The notes: generated by a model not told the origin, from the letters alone. Shown: positions 52,758 through 62,906, counted from the first letter of the stretch. The stretch: 64,000 nt of DNA from Paeniglutamicibacter kerguelensis (GCF_017876535.1 NZ_JAGIOF010000001.1:2542001-2606000); one strand, 5' to 3'. Numbers and translations are program-made.

Positions 52758-53045
52758 TTACTTAGCCTTTTCGATGACCTCTACCAGGCGCCACCGCTTG
52801 TCAGCGGACAGCGGACGGGTCTCGGCGATGAGAACGAGGTCGCCGATGCCGGCGATGTTCTCTTCGTCGTGAGCCTTCACGTTCTTGTTGCGACGCATGA
52901 CCTTGCCGTAAAGGGCGTGCTTAACACGGTCCTCAACGTCAACGACGATGGTCTTCTGCATCTTGTCGGAAACCACGTACCCGCGGAGGGTCTTGCGGTC
53001 GTTGCGCTCTGAAGCTGCATCCACGACGTTCTCCTTCTCGCTCAT
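52758..53045 (-). CDS. rpsQ: Ribosomal protein S17
   Basis: S17 is a primary 16S-binding OB-fold protein. The 95-residue sequence has [40 protein letters not shown] and [20 protein letters not shown], typical. It ends the S10 unit. Its stop codon lies in the 10-base loop of a 7-bp stem, CGAAAAG/CTTTTCG (52750-52773). The start overlaps the rpmC stop by one base. Confidence 0.98.
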   Translation of the reverse strand: MSEKENVVDAASERNDRKTLRGYVVSDKMQKTIVVDVEDRVKHALYGKVMRRNKNVKAHDEENIAGIGDLVLIAETRPLSADKRWRLVEVIEKAK

Positions 53046-53353
53046 TACTTGGCTTCCTCAGTTGCTTCAGCAGCTTCGGCCTTCTTCGAAGACTTCTTGG
53101 CCTTCGTAGCTTCCTCTACTGGGACAACAACGTCCGGACGAATGCCCAGCTCGCGTTCGCGCAGTACCGTGTAGATACGAGCGATATCGCGCTTGACAGC
53201 CTTCAGGTTGCCGTGCGATTCAAGCTGACCGGTGGCCGACTGGAAACGGAGGTTGAAAAGCTCCTCCTTGGCCTTCTTGAGCTCCTCGACCAGACGGGCG
53301 TTATCAAAGCCGTCCAGTGCTTCGGTTGCTAGATCCTTGGATCCGATTGCCAT
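53045..53353 (-). CDS. rpmC: Ribosomal protein L29
   Basis: L29 lies at the exit tunnel and contacts signal recognition particle and trigger factor. The core (about 8-72) has [20 protein letters not shown] and [21 protein letters not shown] 30-residue Lys/Ala/Glu-rich tail follows, so the length is 102 rather than about 65. It is coupled to rplP (3-base gap) and rpsQ. Confidence 0.97.
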   Translation of the reverse strand: MAIGSKDLATEALDGFDNARLVEELKKAKEELFNLRFQSATGQLESHGNLKAVKRDIARIYTVLRERELGIRPDVVVPVEEATKAKKSSKKAEAAEATEEAK

Positions 53354-53356
53354 TCC

Positions 53357-53773
53357 TTATTCACCACCTTCGCGACGCACAATGCGTGCCTTCAACGGCA
53401 GCTTGTGGATTGCCAGGCGCAATGCCTCGCGTGCTACCTCTTCACTGACACCGGAGAGTTCGAAGAGAACTCGTCCCGGCTTTACGTTTGCGACCCACCA
53501 TTCCGGCGAACCCTTACCGGAACCCATGCGGGTTTCGGCAGGCTTCTTGGTCAGCGGACGGTCCGGATAAATGTTGATCCAGACCTTACCGCCACGCTTG
53601 ATGTGGCGGGTCATGGCGATACGAGCAGCTTCGATCTGGCGGTTGGTAACGTAGGCCGGGGTAAGGGCCTGGATACCGTACTCGCCGAAAGCTACCGTGG
53701 TACCGCCCGATGCTGCGCCACTCCGCTTGGGGTGGTGCTGCTTACGGAACTTTACGCGGCGTGGGATAAGCAT
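53357..53773 (-). CDS. rplP: Ribosomal protein L16
   Basis: L16 helps position the A-site tRNA. The 138-residue protein starts [20 protein letters not shown] and has [40 protein letters not shown] and [20 protein letters not shown], near-invariant. It begins directly after the rpsC stop. Confidence 0.98.
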   Translation of the reverse strand: MLIPRRVKFRKQHHPKRSGAASGGTTVAFGEYGIQALTPAYVTNRQIEAARIAMTRHIKRGGKVWINIYPDRPLTKKPAETRMGSGKGSPEWWVANVKPGRVLFELSGVSEEVAREALRLAIHKLPLKARIVRREGGE

Positions 53774-54595
53774 TTAAGCCTGTCCTCCTTCTGCGCCTGC
53801 TGCCGGAGCTTCAGCAGCTGCTGCTGCTTCCGGTGCAGTGTTGCGGTCGTTGCGACGACGACGTTCGCCACCTTCTGGACGTCCACCCGGGCGTCCGCCC
53901 GGACGGTCGCCGCGGCCGCGAGCAGGAGCTGCTGCAGCCTGGGCTGCCAGTTCCTTCGAGGTTACGTCGCCCTTGTAGATCCAAACCTTCACGCCGATGC
54001 GGCCGAAGGTGGTCTTGGCTTCGAACTTGCCGTAGTCGATGTTCGCACGGAGGGTGTGCAGCGGCACACGACCTTCGCGGTAGAACTCCTTGCGGGACAT
54101 TTCTGCACCGCCAAGACGACCCGAGCACTGTACGCGGATGCCCTTGGCACCTGCGCGCATTGCCGACTGCATTGCCTTCTTCATCGCGCGGCGGAAAGCC
54201 ACACGCGAAGCAAGCTGCTCGGCGATGCCCTGTGCAACAAGCTGAGCTTCGATCTCGGGGTTCTTGACCTCGAGGATGTTCAGCTGAACCTGCTTCTGGG
54301 TGAGCTTTTCAAGCTCGCCACGGATGCGATCGGCTTCGGCGCCGCGGCGACCGATAACGATGCCCGGACGTGCGGTGTGGATATCCACACGAACACGATC
54401 GCGGGTGCGCTCGATCTCGACGCGTGCGATGCCGGCGCGTTCCATGCCGGTGGTCATCAGTTCGCGGATACGGATGTCTTCTTTTACGAAGTCCTTGTAT
54501 CGCTGGCCGACCTTGGTGGAATCAGCGAACCAGTGCGAAACGTGGTCCGTGGTGATACCGAGGCGGAACCCGTGCGGGTTAACCTTCTGTCCCAT
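53774..54595 (-). CDS. rpsC: Ribosomal protein S3
   Basis: S3 guards the mRNA entry tunnel. Its KH domain (about 40-110) includes [20 protein letters not shown], and the C-terminal domain has [20 protein letters not shown] and [15 protein letters not shown]. Beyond residue 218 is a tail of about 55 residues with [15 protein letters not shown] repeats and ERRRRNDRN, typical of actinobacteria and absent in Escherichia coli (233 residues). Start ATG directly follows rplV. Confidence 0.98.
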   Translation of the reverse strand: MGQKVNPHGFRLGITTDHVSHWFADSTKVGQRYKDFVKEDIRIRELMTTGMERAGIARVEIERTRDRVRVDIHTARPGIVIGRRGAEADRIRGELEKLTQKQVQLNILEVKNPEIEAQLVAQGIAEQLASRVAFRRAMKKAMQSAMRAGAKGIRVQCSGRLGGAEMSRKEFYREGRVPLHTLRANIDYGKFEAKTTFGRIGVKVWIYKGDVTSKELAAQAAAAPARGRGDRPGGRPGGRPEGGERRRRNDRNTAPEAAAAAEAPAAGAEGGQA

Positions 54596-54961
54596 TTACT
54601 TTTCCCCACCCTTCTTAGGGGTTGCGACGACCACAGTGATGTGGCTCGTGCGCTTCTTGATCTGGTATGCGCGACCCTGAGCACGCGGCTGGAACCGCTT
54701 CATGGTCGGACCCTCGTCAACAAACGCTTCGCTGATGATCAGCTCGTCTTCGTTGAACGCGATTCCCTCGCGATCAGCAGCGGCGCGGGCGTTAGCCACG
54801 GCCGATGCAACAACCTTGAACACCGGTTCAGAAGCTGCCTGTGGGGCAAACTTCAAAATCGCCAGTGCTTCGTTCGTCTGCTTGCCACGAACCAGGTTGA
54901 CGACGCGCCGGGCCTTCATAGGCGTCACGCGAATATGGCGCGCAATTGCCTTGGCTTCCAT
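54596..54961 (-). CDS. rplV: Ribosomal protein L22
   Basis: L22 lines the peptide exit tunnel with L4. The 121-residue protein begins [20 protein letters not shown] and has [20 protein letters not shown], the hairpin [20 protein letters not shown] and [20 protein letters not shown]. All match. It is separated from rpsS by 57 bases containing three small hairpins. Confidence 0.98.
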   Translation of the reverse strand: MEAKAIARHIRVTPMKARRVVNLVRGKQTNEALAILKFAPQAASEPVFKVVASAVANARAAADREGIAFNEDELIISEAFVDEGPTMKRFQPRAQGRAYQIKKRTSHITVVVATPKKGGEK

Positions 54962-54977
54962 TGCTTTCCTTCTCTCG

Positions 54978-55022
54978 TCTTCTCGAAGAAGTGCTAAGCA
55001 CTCACTAACCCTTGCGGGTTAG
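54978..55022 (-). other. Three consecutive stem-loops between rpsS and rplV
   Basis: In mRNA order they are CTAACCC-GCAA-GGGTTAG (55005-55022, containing the rpsS stop, with a GNRA-type tetraloop), AGTGC-TTA-GCACT (54990-55002) and CTTCT-TCG-AGAAG (54979-54991, sharing two bases with the previous). They fill the gap up to the rplV ribosome site. Confidence 0.7.
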
Positions 55023-55300
55023 CGGCGCTTGCCCTTCTTGTCGTCCTTTACGTGGCTACGGAACGTCCGCGTCGGGCTGAATTCGCCGAGCTTGTGCCCG
55101 ACCATCGACTCGGTGACAAACACAGGAATGTGCTTGCGTCCGTCGTGTACGGCGATCGTGTGCCCGAGCATGTCGGGGATGATCATCGAACGGCGGGACC
55201 ACGTCTTGATGACGTTTTTGGTGCCCTTTTCGTTCTCAGCAGCTACCTTGACAAACAGGTGCTGATCGACGAAGGGGCCTTTCTTCAGGCTGCGTGGCAT
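55019..55300 (-). CDS. rpsS: Ribosomal protein S19
   Basis: S19 is in the small-subunit head near the A site. The 93-residue protein starts [20 protein letters not shown] and has [40 protein letters not shown] and KGKRR at the end, invariant motifs. Its stop codon forms part of a 7-bp tetraloop stem. Confidence 0.98.
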   Translation of the reverse strand: MPRSLKKGPFVDQHLFVKVAAENEKGTKNVIKTWSRRSMIIPDMLGHTIAVHDGRKHIPVFVTESMVGHKLGEFSPTRTFRSHVKDDKKGKRR

Positions 55301-55312
55301 GTTTCCAGGCTC

Positions 55313-56152
55313 CTATCGCTTGTTCTTGCCGGTACGACGGCGACGCACAATGAGCTTGTCGCTTTCCTTGTTCGGACGACGAGTGCGTCCTTCACGCTTA
55401 CCGTTCGGGTTGACCGGGTGACGACCACCGGAGGTCTTGCCTTCGCCACCACCGTGCGGGTGGTCAACCGGGTTCATGGCTACGCCACGTACGGTCGGGC
55501 GAACGCCCTTCCAGCGCATACGGCCGGCCTTGCCCCAGTTGATGTTCGACTGCTCGGCGTTGCCGACCTCGCCGACGGTTGCGCGGCAGCGCACGTCAAC
55601 GTTGCGGATTTCGCCGGAAGGCAAACGGAGCTGAGCGTAGCGACCCTCACGGGCCACCAGCTGAACCGAGGCACCTGCGGAACGAGCCATCTTGGCACCG
55701 CCGCCGGGACGCAGTTCCACAGCGTGGATAACGGTACCCACCGGGATGTTGCGCAACGGCAGGTTGTTGCCTGGCTTGATGTCGGCGTTGGGGCCGGCTT
55801 CAATGGCATCGCCCTGGGCGAGCTTGTTCGGTGCAATGATGTAACGCTTGGTTCCATCAATGTAGTGAAGAAGCGCAATGCGAGCGGTACGGTTCGGGTC
55901 GTACTCGATGTGAGCGACCTTCGCCGGCACGCCGTCCTTGTCGTGACGACGGAAGTCGATCAGACGATACTGGCGCTTGTGTCCGCCACCCTTGTGACGG
56001 GTGGTGATCTTACCGGTGTTGTTACGGCCGCCAGTCTTGTGCAACGGGCGAAGCAACGACTTTTCCGGAGTCGAACGGGTGATTTCTGCGAAGTCGGCAA
56101 CGCTCGAGCCGCGAAGGCCCGGGGTTGTCGGCTTGTACTTACGGATTCCCAT
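55313..56152 (-). CDS. rplB: Ribosomal protein L2
   Basis: L2 is needed for subunit joining and peptidyl transfer. The 279-residue protein has [40 protein letters not shown] and the invariant [20 protein letters not shown] around the functionally important His near residue 230. Length is as expected. Confidence 0.98.
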   Translation of the reverse strand: MGIRKYKPTTPGLRGSSVADFAEITRSTPEKSLLRPLHKTGGRNNTGKITTRHKGGGHKRQYRLIDFRRHDKDGVPAKVAHIEYDPNRTARIALLHYIDGTKRYIIAPNKLAQGDAIEAGPNADIKPGNNLPLRNIPVGTVIHAVELRPGGGAKMARSAGASVQLVAREGRYAQLRLPSGEIRNVDVRCRATVGEVGNAEQSNINWGKAGRMRWKGVRPTVRGVAMNPVDHPHGGGEGKTSGGRHPVNPNGKREGRTRRPNKESDKLIVRRRRTGKNKR

Positions 56153-56182
56153 AGTTTAATTCCTCGTTAAAGTGGTCTCCGC

Positions 56183-56485
56183 TTAGGAAAGCGGACCGCC
56201 GAAGATGTCAATCGAGCCTTCCTTCAGGGAGACGATCGCACGCTTGGTAGCCTTGCGCGTCCCCCATCCGAACTTGGTGCGCTTGCGCTTACCGGCACGA
56301 TTAAGGGTGTTTACGGAATCAACCTTGACCGAGAAGATAGCTTCTACGGCGTTCTTGATTTCCGTCTTGTTTGAACGCGGGTCAACGAGGAAGGTGTACT
56401 TGCCTTCGTCGATCAGACCGTAGCTCTTTTCCGAAACGACGGGTGCGATGACCACATCGTGCGGAGCCTTTGAGAAGGTGCTCAT
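56183..56485 (-). CDS. rplW: Ribosomal protein L23
   Basis: L23 is the exit-site docking protein for trigger factor. The 100-residue protein has [40 protein letters not shown], then [20 protein letters not shown], typical. Its ATG overlaps the rplD stop by 4. The stop codon touches a 6-bp stem (CCGCTT/AAGCGG, 56179-56194). Confidence 0.98.
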   Translation of the reverse strand: MSTFSKAPHDVVIAPVVSEKSYGLIDEGKYTFLVDPRSNKTEIKNAVEAIFSVKVDSVNTLNRAGKRKRTKFGWGTRKATKRAIVSLKEGSIDIFGGPLS

Positions 56486-57084
56486 TTGGCTTCCTCCTTC
56501 TGGACCAGGGCTTCAAAAGCAGCCTTGGTGAAGATGACGTCATCGGAAACCAGAACATCGTAAGTGTTGAGCTGGTCTACGTAGAGAACGTGGGCAGCCA
56601 CGATGTTGCGGCACGAAAGTGCTGCTACGTCGTTGTTGCGTTCGATGACTACGAGCAGGTTCTTGCGCTCGGACAGCGAGCGCAGGGTGGCCAAGGCCTC
56701 CTTGGTGGACGGCGTGGTGCCGGCAACCAGGGCTTCAATGACGTGGATGCGGTTGTTGCGAGCGCGGTCAGACAGGGCGCCGCGCAGTGCAGCAGCCTTC
56801 ATCTTCTTGGGGGTGCGCTGGCTGTAATCGCGAGGGGTCGGACCGTGGACAACGCCACCGCCGGTCATGTGAGGAGCACGGATGGAACCCTGACGGGCGC
56901 GGCCGGTACCCTTCTGCTTGTGCGGCTTGCGACCGGCGCCGGAAACTTCCGAGCGATCCTTGGTCTTGTGCGTGCCCTGACGAGCAGCTGCGAGCTGGGC
57001 CACAACGACCTGGTGCAGCAGCGGAACGTTGGTCTGGACGTCGAAGAGCTCCGAAGGAAGTTCTACGGTAAGTGCCTTAGACAT
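56482..57084 (-). CDS. rplD: Ribosomal protein L4
   Basis: L4 lines the exit tunnel and in Escherichia coli represses the S10 operon. The 200-residue protein has [20 protein letters not shown], the tunnel loop [20 protein letters not shown] with [20 protein letters not shown], and [20 protein letters not shown] later. It lies 4 bases after rplC. Confidence 0.98.
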   Translation of the reverse strand: MSKALTVELPSELFDVQTNVPLLHQVVVAQLAAARQGTHKTKDRSEVSGAGRKPHKQKGTGRARQGSIRAPHMTGGGVVHGPTPRDYSQRTPKKMKAAALRGALSDRARNNRIHVIEALVAGTTPSTKEALATLRSLSERKNLLVVIERNNDVAALSCRNIVAAHVLYVDQLNTYDVLVSDDVIFTKAAFEALVQKEEAK

Positions 57085-57088
57085 TTAG

Positions 57089-57739
57089 TTATGCTCCCTT
57101 CACAGCGGTGCGCACGAGAACGACGCGGCCGCGAGCGCCTGGAACGGCGCCCTTGATCAGCAGGAGGTTCTTCTCGGCGTCCACAGCGTGAACCGTGAGG
57201 TTCTGCGTGGTAACACGATCGACGCCCATGCGGCCGGCCATCTTCTGACCCTGGAACACGCGGCCCGGGGTCGAAGCGCCACCGATGGAGCCTGGCTTAC
57301 GGTGGTTCTTGTGAGCACCGTGCGATGCCGGAGCACCGTGGAAGCCGTGGCGCTTCATAACGCCAGCGAAGCCCTTACCCTTGGACGTTCCAACAACGTC
57401 GACCTTCTGGCCGGCGGTGAAGATTTCGACGGAGAGTTCCTGGCCCGGGGCGTAGGATTCAGCGTCTGCGGTGCGCAGCTCAACAACGTGGCGACGCGGG
57501 GTAACCCCGGCGGCCTCGAAGTGGCCAGCCAAAGGCTGGGTGACCTTGCGCGGATCGATCTGGCCGTAGCCGATCTGAACTGCAACGTAGCCATCGCGTT
57601 CGGCGTTGCGCAGCTGGGTCACGACATTACTGTCGGCCTGTACAACGGTTACCGGGATGAGGTTGTTGTTCTCGTCCCAAACCTGGGTCATGCCGAGCTT
57701 CGTGCCCAGCAGGCCCTTTACATTACGGGTTGCGGTCAT
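57089..57739 (-). CDS. rplC: Ribosomal protein L3
   Basis: L3 starts large-subunit assembly. From the ATG at 57739 it has 216 residues: [20 protein letters not shown], then [40 protein letters not shown] and [20 protein letters not shown], all signature segments. A frame 15 codons longer exists, but those residues are unlike any L3. It lies 19 bases after rpsJ. Confidence 0.98.
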   Translation of the reverse strand: MTATRNVKGLLGTKLGMTQVWDENNNLIPVTVVQADSNVVTQLRNAERDGYVAVQIGYGQIDPRKVTQPLAGHFEAAGVTPRRHVVELRTADAESYAPGQELSVEIFTAGQKVDVVGTSKGKGFAGVMKRHGFHGAPASHGAHKNHRKPGSIGGASTPGRVFQGQKMAGRMGVDRVTTQNLTVHAVDAEKNLLLIKGAVPGARGRVVLVRTAVKGA

Positions 57740-57758
57740 AGTTTTCTCGCCACCTCCC

Positions 57759-58067
57759 CTAGAGCTTGATTTCGATGTTGACATCCGCCGGCAGGTCGAG
57801 ACGCATCAGCGAATCTACGGCCTTCGGGGTCGGATCGATGATGTCGATCAGACGCTTGTGCGTGCGCATTTCGAAGTGCTCACGGCTGTCTTTGTACTTG
57901 TGTGGCGAACGGATAACGCAGTACACGTTCTTTTCCGTTGGCAGCGGCACTGGGCCGACTACGGTTGCGCCTGCGCGCGTGACCGTCTCAACGATCTTCC
58001 GGGCAGAAACGTCAATGACCTCGTGGTCATACGACTTCAGCCGGATGCGGATTTTTTGTCCCGCCAT
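57759..58067 (-). CDS. rpsJ: Ribosomal protein S10
   Basis: S10 belongs to the small-subunit head and also joins NusB in antitermination. From the ATG at 58067 (GAGG 9 bases upstream) it has 102 residues: [40 protein letters not shown] and [20 protein letters not shown]. All are typical. It opens the S10 unit and has a long, structured upstream region. Confidence 0.98.
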
Positions 58068-58155
58068 GGCGTCATGCCTCTTTCTAATTAGCACTCTCTG
58101 TACAGTTACTGTGCCCTACGGGTTCCTGGGAACCGGCACGCCTCGCATCGAACTG

Positions 58156-58177
58156 AATCCGGATAAATCCGGGTTCC
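58156..58177 (-). other. Stem-loop in the rpsJ leader
   Basis: GAATCCGGAT pairs with ATCCGGGTTC (one mismatch) around AA. It lies about 90 bases before rpsJ, with a further short palindrome (GGTTCC/GGAACC) about 25 bases nearer and a CCCGGG-6-CCCGGG hairpin at 58303-58320. These suggest a folded 5' leader. Confidence 0.6.
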
Positions 58178-58411
58178 TCAATCCGCCGAAGCCCGACCCC
58201 CGCGCTCGGGCGTGTCGCGGTTGAAGGCGATACTAGCCCGCATGAATGCGTGGGGGTGATGTTCACGTTTCCAAAAGATTCGGTCGTATTGCTCCCCAGC
58301 CCCGGGCATTATCCCGGGTGAGACACAATCTCGGTTGAAAATTCATTGCCCCGGTCTCGGTTACCCGATCAGCAGACATGAACCATGGAAATACTCATGA
58401 ACAACTTGTCT

Positions 58412-58441
58412 AGTCTGGCAGACACAGGGCCAAAACACCAA
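58412..58441 (-). promoter_or_regulatory. Candidate promoter of the S10 unit
   Basis: On the minus strand TTGGTG, 18 bases, CAGACT. It would give a leader of about 335 bases before rpsJ. The -10 is imperfect; a TAGTAT nearer to rpsJ is an alternative without a -35. Confidence 0.35.
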
Positions 58442-58659
58442 ATCGGGCATTCTCTCGCCCAGCTCGCTCACACCGACCGGGCGCGGGGCGTTCCTTGGCG
58501 CCAGCTTTGTTCGGGCTTCTCGAAATCCCGGGATTCGCCGCCGGCAAGGGGCGCCGGAGCCCGCCCACTCCCCCGACCTTGCCGCAACAGCTGCACGGAG
58601 AACGATCCCCGACGTGCAGTTTCCGTGACGAAACTCACCGCGCCAGCGACTTCAGACCA

Positions 58660-58788
58660 CTACGCACCGTCGCGGTTTGCCCGTCGTATCTCCTTGGCCC
58701 GCTGGATTTCCTTCGAAAAGTGTTTGCGCGCCCAGAGTGCAGCTCCGCCAAGAACCACGAGTAGCGCGACAACAATCAAAAATTCCAT
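58660..58788 (-). CDS. Possible small membrane protein (42 residues)
   Basis: An ATG at 58788 opens a frame coding for MEFLIVVALLVVLGGAALWA, a single hydrophobic helix (about 2-20), followed by a strongly basic amphipathic segment rich in Lys and Arg that ends REIRRANRDGA-like (RRANRDGA). This membrane-anchor-plus-basic-tail layout is that of a real small protein, but the ribosome site is weak (GGGG 4 bases ahead) and I recognise no family. A frame extending upstream has no such character. It lies alone between rpsJ and tuf. Confidence 0.45.
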   Translation of the reverse strand: MEFLIVVALLVVLGGAALWARKHFSKEIQRAKEIRRANRDGA

Positions 58789-59290
58789 GACCCCATGGTA
58801 GTGGCTGGACCCTTGTCGATCACCATGTTCTCGGCACCCGCGGTCACGATGGAGCATTTGTCGGTGGCCCGGGATTGGGCAGTCAAGCGCTTCCGAATAT
58901 GTGCGCGGGCCGGGCGGGCGTAATTTTCGTGCTAAGGATTCCGTGGGTGTCGATTTCATTCGAGGAGTGCAGTCCGCGTCGATGGGCGATGGCGCTTCGA
59001 AACCGAAAGCCAGCGGAGGAATCGAGACCGCTCCCCCGGTCCGCCGGACGGTTTTTCCGCCGATTCAGCCGACGCTCGTTTCTGATTCCGGCTGCTTTCG
59101 CGATAGGGGCACGACAACACACGCGGATGCTGCCATTCCGGTCGATCCTGCCGGCGGGATCGCCGGGCCCCTCGGGTTCATCTGCCCTCCAGGCGAATCC
59201 GTGAGGCGGTCCGCTCCGAATGAACAGTCCCCAGGTCGCTTGTTTGGCGGTGCGCCAGCGCGCCCCTTGGGTCGCTTGGCGGTTAACAGA
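58789..59290. other. Intergenic region between the small ORF and the tuf terminator
   Basis: About 500 bases with no gene that I can support. Several open frames exist on both strands but have skewed, Pro/Arg/Ser-rich composition expected from GC-rich non-coding DNA and no ribosome sites. The promoter of the small frame at 58660, if real, would be here. Confidence 0.55.
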
Positions 59291-59327
59291 AAAAGACCCC
59301 CAACTGTCGAAACAGTTGGGGGTCTTT
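59291..59327. terminator. Terminator of tuf
   Basis: AAAAGACCCCCAACTGT and its complement form a 17-bp stem with T-runs on both strands, about 35 bases after tuf. It works for tuf and could act in both directions. Confidence 0.94.
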
Positions 59328-59362
59328 TCTTAGACCGTTAGGTCAAGATCTGCGAAGTAAAA

Positions 59363-60553
59363 TTACTTGGTGATCTTGGTGACCTTGCCTGAACCAACGG
59401 TGCGGCCGCCTTCGCGAATTGCGAAGCCGAGGCCCTCTTCCATGGCGATCGGCTGGATCAGCACGACAGACATTTCGGTGTTGTCGCCAGGCATAACCAT
59501 TTCCGTGCCTTCCGGCAGGGTGATAACGCCGGTGACGTCCGTGGTGCGGAAGTAGAACTGCGGGCGGTAGTTCGAGTAGAACGGGTTGTGGCGTCCGCCT
59601 TCATCCTTGGAAAGGATGTACACGTTGGCCTCGAACTCGGTGTGCGGGGTGATGGAACCCGGCTTCACGATGACCTGGCCACGCTCTACGTCTTCGCGCT
59701 TGATGCCGCGAAGCAGCAGACCACAGTTCTCGCCGGCCCAAGCCTCGTCGAGCTGCTTGTGGAACATCTCGATACCGGTAACCGTGGTCTTCTGGACCGG
59801 GCGGATGCCGACGATCTCGACCTCGGAGTTGATGGCGAGGGTACCACGCTCGGCGCGGCCCGTAACAACGGTGCCACGACCGGTGATGGTGAAGACGTCT
59901 TCAACCGGCATCAGGAACGGCTTGTCGCGGTCACGAACCGGGGTCGGAACGTGCTCGTCAACGGCGTCCATCAGGTCCTCGACGGCCTTGACCCAAACCG
60001 GGTCGCCTTCCAGAGCCTTCAGGCCGGAAACGCGCACAACAGGTGCCTCGTCGCCGTCGAAGCCCTGTGCGGAGAGAAGTTCGCGAACTTCCATTTCCAC
60101 GAGGTCGAGGAGTTCTTCGTCATCTACCATGTCGGACTTGTTCAGTGCGACGAGCAGGTACGGAACGCCAACCTGGCGGGCAAGCAGAACGTGCTCGCGG
60201 GTCTGAGCCATCGGGCCGTCAGTAGCGGCAACCACGAGGATCGCGCCGTCCATCTGAGCAGCACCGGTGATCATGTTCTTGATGTAGTCAGCGTGACCCG
60301 GGGCATCAACGTGCGCGTAGTGGCGCTTCTCGGTCTGGTACTCGACGTGAGAGATGTTGATGGTAATGCCGCGCTGGCGCTCTTCCGGCGCCGAGTCGAT
60401 CTGCGAGAAATCGCGCTGTTCGTTCAAATCCGGGTACTTGTCAGCAAGTACCTTGGAGATGGCAGCAGTCAACGTGGTCTTACCGTGGTCAACGTGACCA
60501 ATGGTGCCGATGTTAACGTGCGGCTTGTTACGCTCGAACTTTGCCTTTGCCAC
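59363..60553 (-). CDS. tuf: Elongation factor Tu
   Basis: EF-Tu brings aminoacyl-tRNA to the ribosome. The 396-residue protein has the G1 motif GHVDHGKT (19-26), [20 protein letters not shown] with G3, [10 protein letters not shown] with G4, and domains 2 and 3 to the end [14 protein letters not shown]. It uses a GTG start with AGGAGG ahead. It has its own promoter and both flanking terminators, so it can be made apart from fusA. The stop lies in a small stem (AAGTA/TACTT) inside CAAGATC/GATCTTG. Confidence 0.99.
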   Translation of the reverse strand: MAKAKFERNKPHVNIGTIGHVDHGKTTLTAAISKVLADKYPDLNEQRDFSQIDSAPEERQRGITINISHVEYQTEKRHYAHVDAPGHADYIKNMITGAAQMDGAILVVAATDGPMAQTREHVLLARQVGVPYLLVALNKSDMVDDEELLDLVEMEVRELLSAQGFDGDEAPVVRVSGLKALEGDPVWVKAVEDLMDAVDEHVPTPVRDRDKPFLMPVEDVFTITGRGTVVTGRAERGTLAINSEVEIVGIRPVQKTTVTGIEMFHKQLDEAWAGENCGLLLRGIKREDVERGQVIVKPGSITPHTEFEANVYILSKDEGGRHNPFYSNYRPQFYFRTTDVTGVITLPEGTEMVMPGDNTEMSVVLIQPIAMEEGLGFAIREGGRTVGSGKVTKITK

Positions 60554-60621
60554 AGGTTCCTCCTAGAAACGTTTACAGAAGACGTACCTCACCCGCTCGG
60601 ATCGCGGGCGAAACTTATATA

Positions 60622-60650
60622 AGTCTACTGGGGGCTTGGTGAAATGTTTA
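60622..60650 (-). promoter_or_regulatory. Promoter of tuf
   Basis: On the minus strand TAAACA, 17 bases, TAGACT. It lies downstream of the fusA terminator and gives a leader of about 60 bases that includes a CCCGC/GCGGG stem before the tuf ribosome site. Confidence 0.6.
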
Positions 60651-60696
60651 AATTGCGGTTGCCTTCGGGATCAATAGCAGATCCATCCGGTGGCCT

Positions 60697-60735
60697 AGTG
60701 GGGTCGATGCACGATTTCTCGCTCTCGACCCCACT
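60697..60735 (-). terminator. Terminator of rpsL-rpsG-fusA
   Basis: AGTGGGGTCGA pairs with TCGACCCCACT (11 bp) around a 17-base loop, about 60 bases after fusA. There is no T-run. Confidence 0.75.
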
Positions 60736-60791
60736 GTCCGGCCATTCACCCGATAGTCGGGGTCACGGCCAATTTTTGGTCCTGAACGAAA

Positions 60792-62906
60792 TTACTCGCC
60801 GCGGGACTTCTGGATGATCTCGTCGGCTACTGCCTTCGGGACCTCGGCGTAGCTGGAGAACGTCATCGAGTAAACGGCACGACCCTGGGTCTTGGAACGC
60901 AGGTCACCGATGTAACCGAACATTTCAGACAGCGGAACCGTTGCACGGATGACCTTCACGCCTGCTGCGTCTTCCATCGAAGCGATGGAGCCACGGCGGG
61001 AGTTCAAGTCACCAATGACGTCGCCCATGTATTCCTCGGGGGTACGGACTTCAACATCCATAACCGGCTCGAGGATAATCGGCTGGGCGCGGCGTGCGCC
61101 TTCCTTGAACACCTGGGAACCGGCGATCTTGAACGCCATTTCCGAGGAGTCAACGTCGTGGTAGGCACCGTCGAGGAGGGTCGCCTTAACGCCCACCATC
61201 GGGTAGCCGGCCAGGATGCCGAACTGCATTGCGTCCTGGATACCTGCGTCAACCGAAGGGATGTATTCGCGAGGAATACGGCCGCCGGTTACGCCGTTCT
61301 TGAACTCGTAGATGACGCCGTCAACAACTTCCAGAGGCTCGAACGAGACCTGGACCTTTGCGAACTGGCCGGAACCACCGGTCTGCTTCTTGTGGGTGAA
61401 GTCAACCTTCTCCACAGCCTTCTTGATGGTTTCGCGGTAAGCAACCTGCGGCTTGCCAACGTTGGCTTCAACGCGGAATTCGCGACGCATGCGGTCCACC
61501 AGGATGTCCAGGTGGAGTTCGCCCATGCCGCCGATTTCGGTCTGGCCGGTGTCCTCGTTGAGGGAGACGGTGAACGTCGGGTCCTCAGCGGAGAGCTTCT
61601 GAATAGCGGTCGAGAGCTTTTCCTGGTCGCCCTTGGTCTTCGGCTCAATGGCAACGAAGATCACGGGATCAGGGAAGGACATCGACTCAAGAACGATCGG
61701 GTTTGCCGGATCGCACAAGGTGTCACCGGTGGTGGTGTCCTTGAGGCCGATCACTGCGTAGATGTGGCCTGCGTGGACCTCGTCTACGGGCATTTCCTTG
61801 TTGGCGTGCATCTGGAAGAGCTTGCCAATACGTTCTTTCTTCTGCTTCGTGGAGTTCAGCAGCTGGGTACCCGGAGTTGCCTTGCCGGAGTACACGCGGA
61901 TGAAGTTCAACTGGCCGAAGAACGGGTGGGTCGCAATCTTGAAGGCAAGAGCCGAGAACGGCTCGTCCTCGGAAGGTTCGCGACGGATCTCGATCTCTTC
62001 GTTCTTCGGATCGTGACCGATCGTCGCGCCAACATCCATCGGGTTCGGCAGGAAGTCGATGACAGCATCGAGCATCGGCTGAACGCCACGGTTCTTGAAG
62101 GCGGAGCCACAGAAGACCGGGTAGATCTCGGAGTTGACAACCATCTTGCGGATGCCGGCCTTGAGCTCAGCAATGCTGATCTCTTCGCCTTCGAGGAACT
62201 TCTCCATGAGCTCGTCAGAGCCCTCGGCTACGTCCTCAACCAGCTTGGCGCGGTATTCCTCGGCCTTTTCCTGAAGGTCGGCCGGGATTTCCTGGACTTC
62301 GTAGGCGGCACCCATGGTGACGTCACCCTTGGAGTCGCCCTCCCATACGAAAGCCTTCATGGTCATCAAGTCGACAACGCCGGTGAACTCGGACTCGGAG
62401 CCGATCGGCAGCTGCATTACCAGCGGCTTGGCACCAAGGCGCTTGATGATGGTGTCTACGGTGAAGTAGAAGTCAGCACCCAGCTTGTCCATCTTGTTGA
62501 CGAAGCAGATACGCGGAACGTTGTACTTGTCAGCCTGGCGCCAAACAGTCTCGGACTGTGGCTCCACGCCTTCCTTGCCATCGAAGACGGCAACTGCGCC
62601 ATCGAGGACGCGCAAGGAGCGCTCAACCTCAACGGTGAAGTCAACGTGACCCGGGGTGTCAATGATGTTGATCTGGTTCTTGTTCCAGAAGCAGGTCACG
62701 GCGGCAGACGTAATCGTAATGCCGCGCTCCTTTTCCTGCTCCATCCAGTCAGTCGTCGAGGCACCATCGTGCGTTTCGCCGAGCTTGTGGTTCACACCCG
62801 TGTAGAACAGGATGCGTTCCGTCGTAGTGGTCTTACCGGCATCGATGTGGGCCATGATGCCGATGTTTCGGACCTTATTCAGGTCGGTAAGCACGTCCTG
62901 TGCCAC
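60792..62906 (-). CDS. fusA: Elongation factor G
   Basis: EF-G drives translocation and, with RRF, ribosome recycling. The 704-residue protein has AHIDAGKT at 19-26, the switch 2 region [30 protein letters not shown], and domain IV with [20 protein letters not shown] and the C-terminal [20 protein letters not shown]. Length and all G motifs are as for FusA rather than the FusA2/EF-G2 forms. It follows rpsG in the str order and ends at a terminator. Confidence 0.99.
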   Translation of the reverse strand: MAQDVLTDLNKVRNIGIMAHIDAGKTTTTERILFYTGVNHKLGETHDGASTTDWMEQEKERGITITSAAVTCFWNKNQINIIDTPGHVDFTVEVERSLRVLDGAVAVFDGKEGVEPQSETVWRQADKYNVPRICFVNKMDKLGADFYFTVDTIIKRLGAKPLVMQLPIGSESEFTGVVDLMTMKAFVWEGDSKGDVTMGAAYEVQEIPADLQEKAEEYRAKLVEDVAEGSDELMEKFLEGEEISIAELKAGIRKMVVNSEIYPVFCGSAFKNRGVQPMLDAVIDFLPNPMDVGATIGHDPKNEEIEIRREPSEDEPFSALAFKIATHPFFGQLNFIRVYSGKATPGTQLLNSTKQKKERIGKLFQMHANKEMPVDEVHAGHIYAVIGLKDTTTGDTLCDPANPIVLESMSFPDPVIFVAIEPKTKGDQEKLSTAIQKLSAEDPTFTVSLNEDTGQTEIGGMGELHLDILVDRMRREFRVEANVGKPQVAYRETIKKAVEKVDFTHKKQTGGSGQFAKVQVSFEPLEVVDGVIYEFKNGVTGGRIPREYIPSVDAGIQDAMQFGILAGYPMVGVKATLLDGAYHDVDSSEMAFKIAGSQVFKEGARRAQPIILEPVMDVEVRTPEEYMGDVIGDLNSRRGSIASMEDAAGVKVIRATVPLSEMFGYIGDLRSKTQGRAVYSMTFSSYAEVPKAVADEIIQKSRGE

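Noticed and set aside
58385..58801. 138-codon plus-strand frame between rpsJ and tuf
   Set aside because: Pro/Arg/Ser-rich with no recognisable motif, and it lies opposite the more protein-like 42-residue frame.
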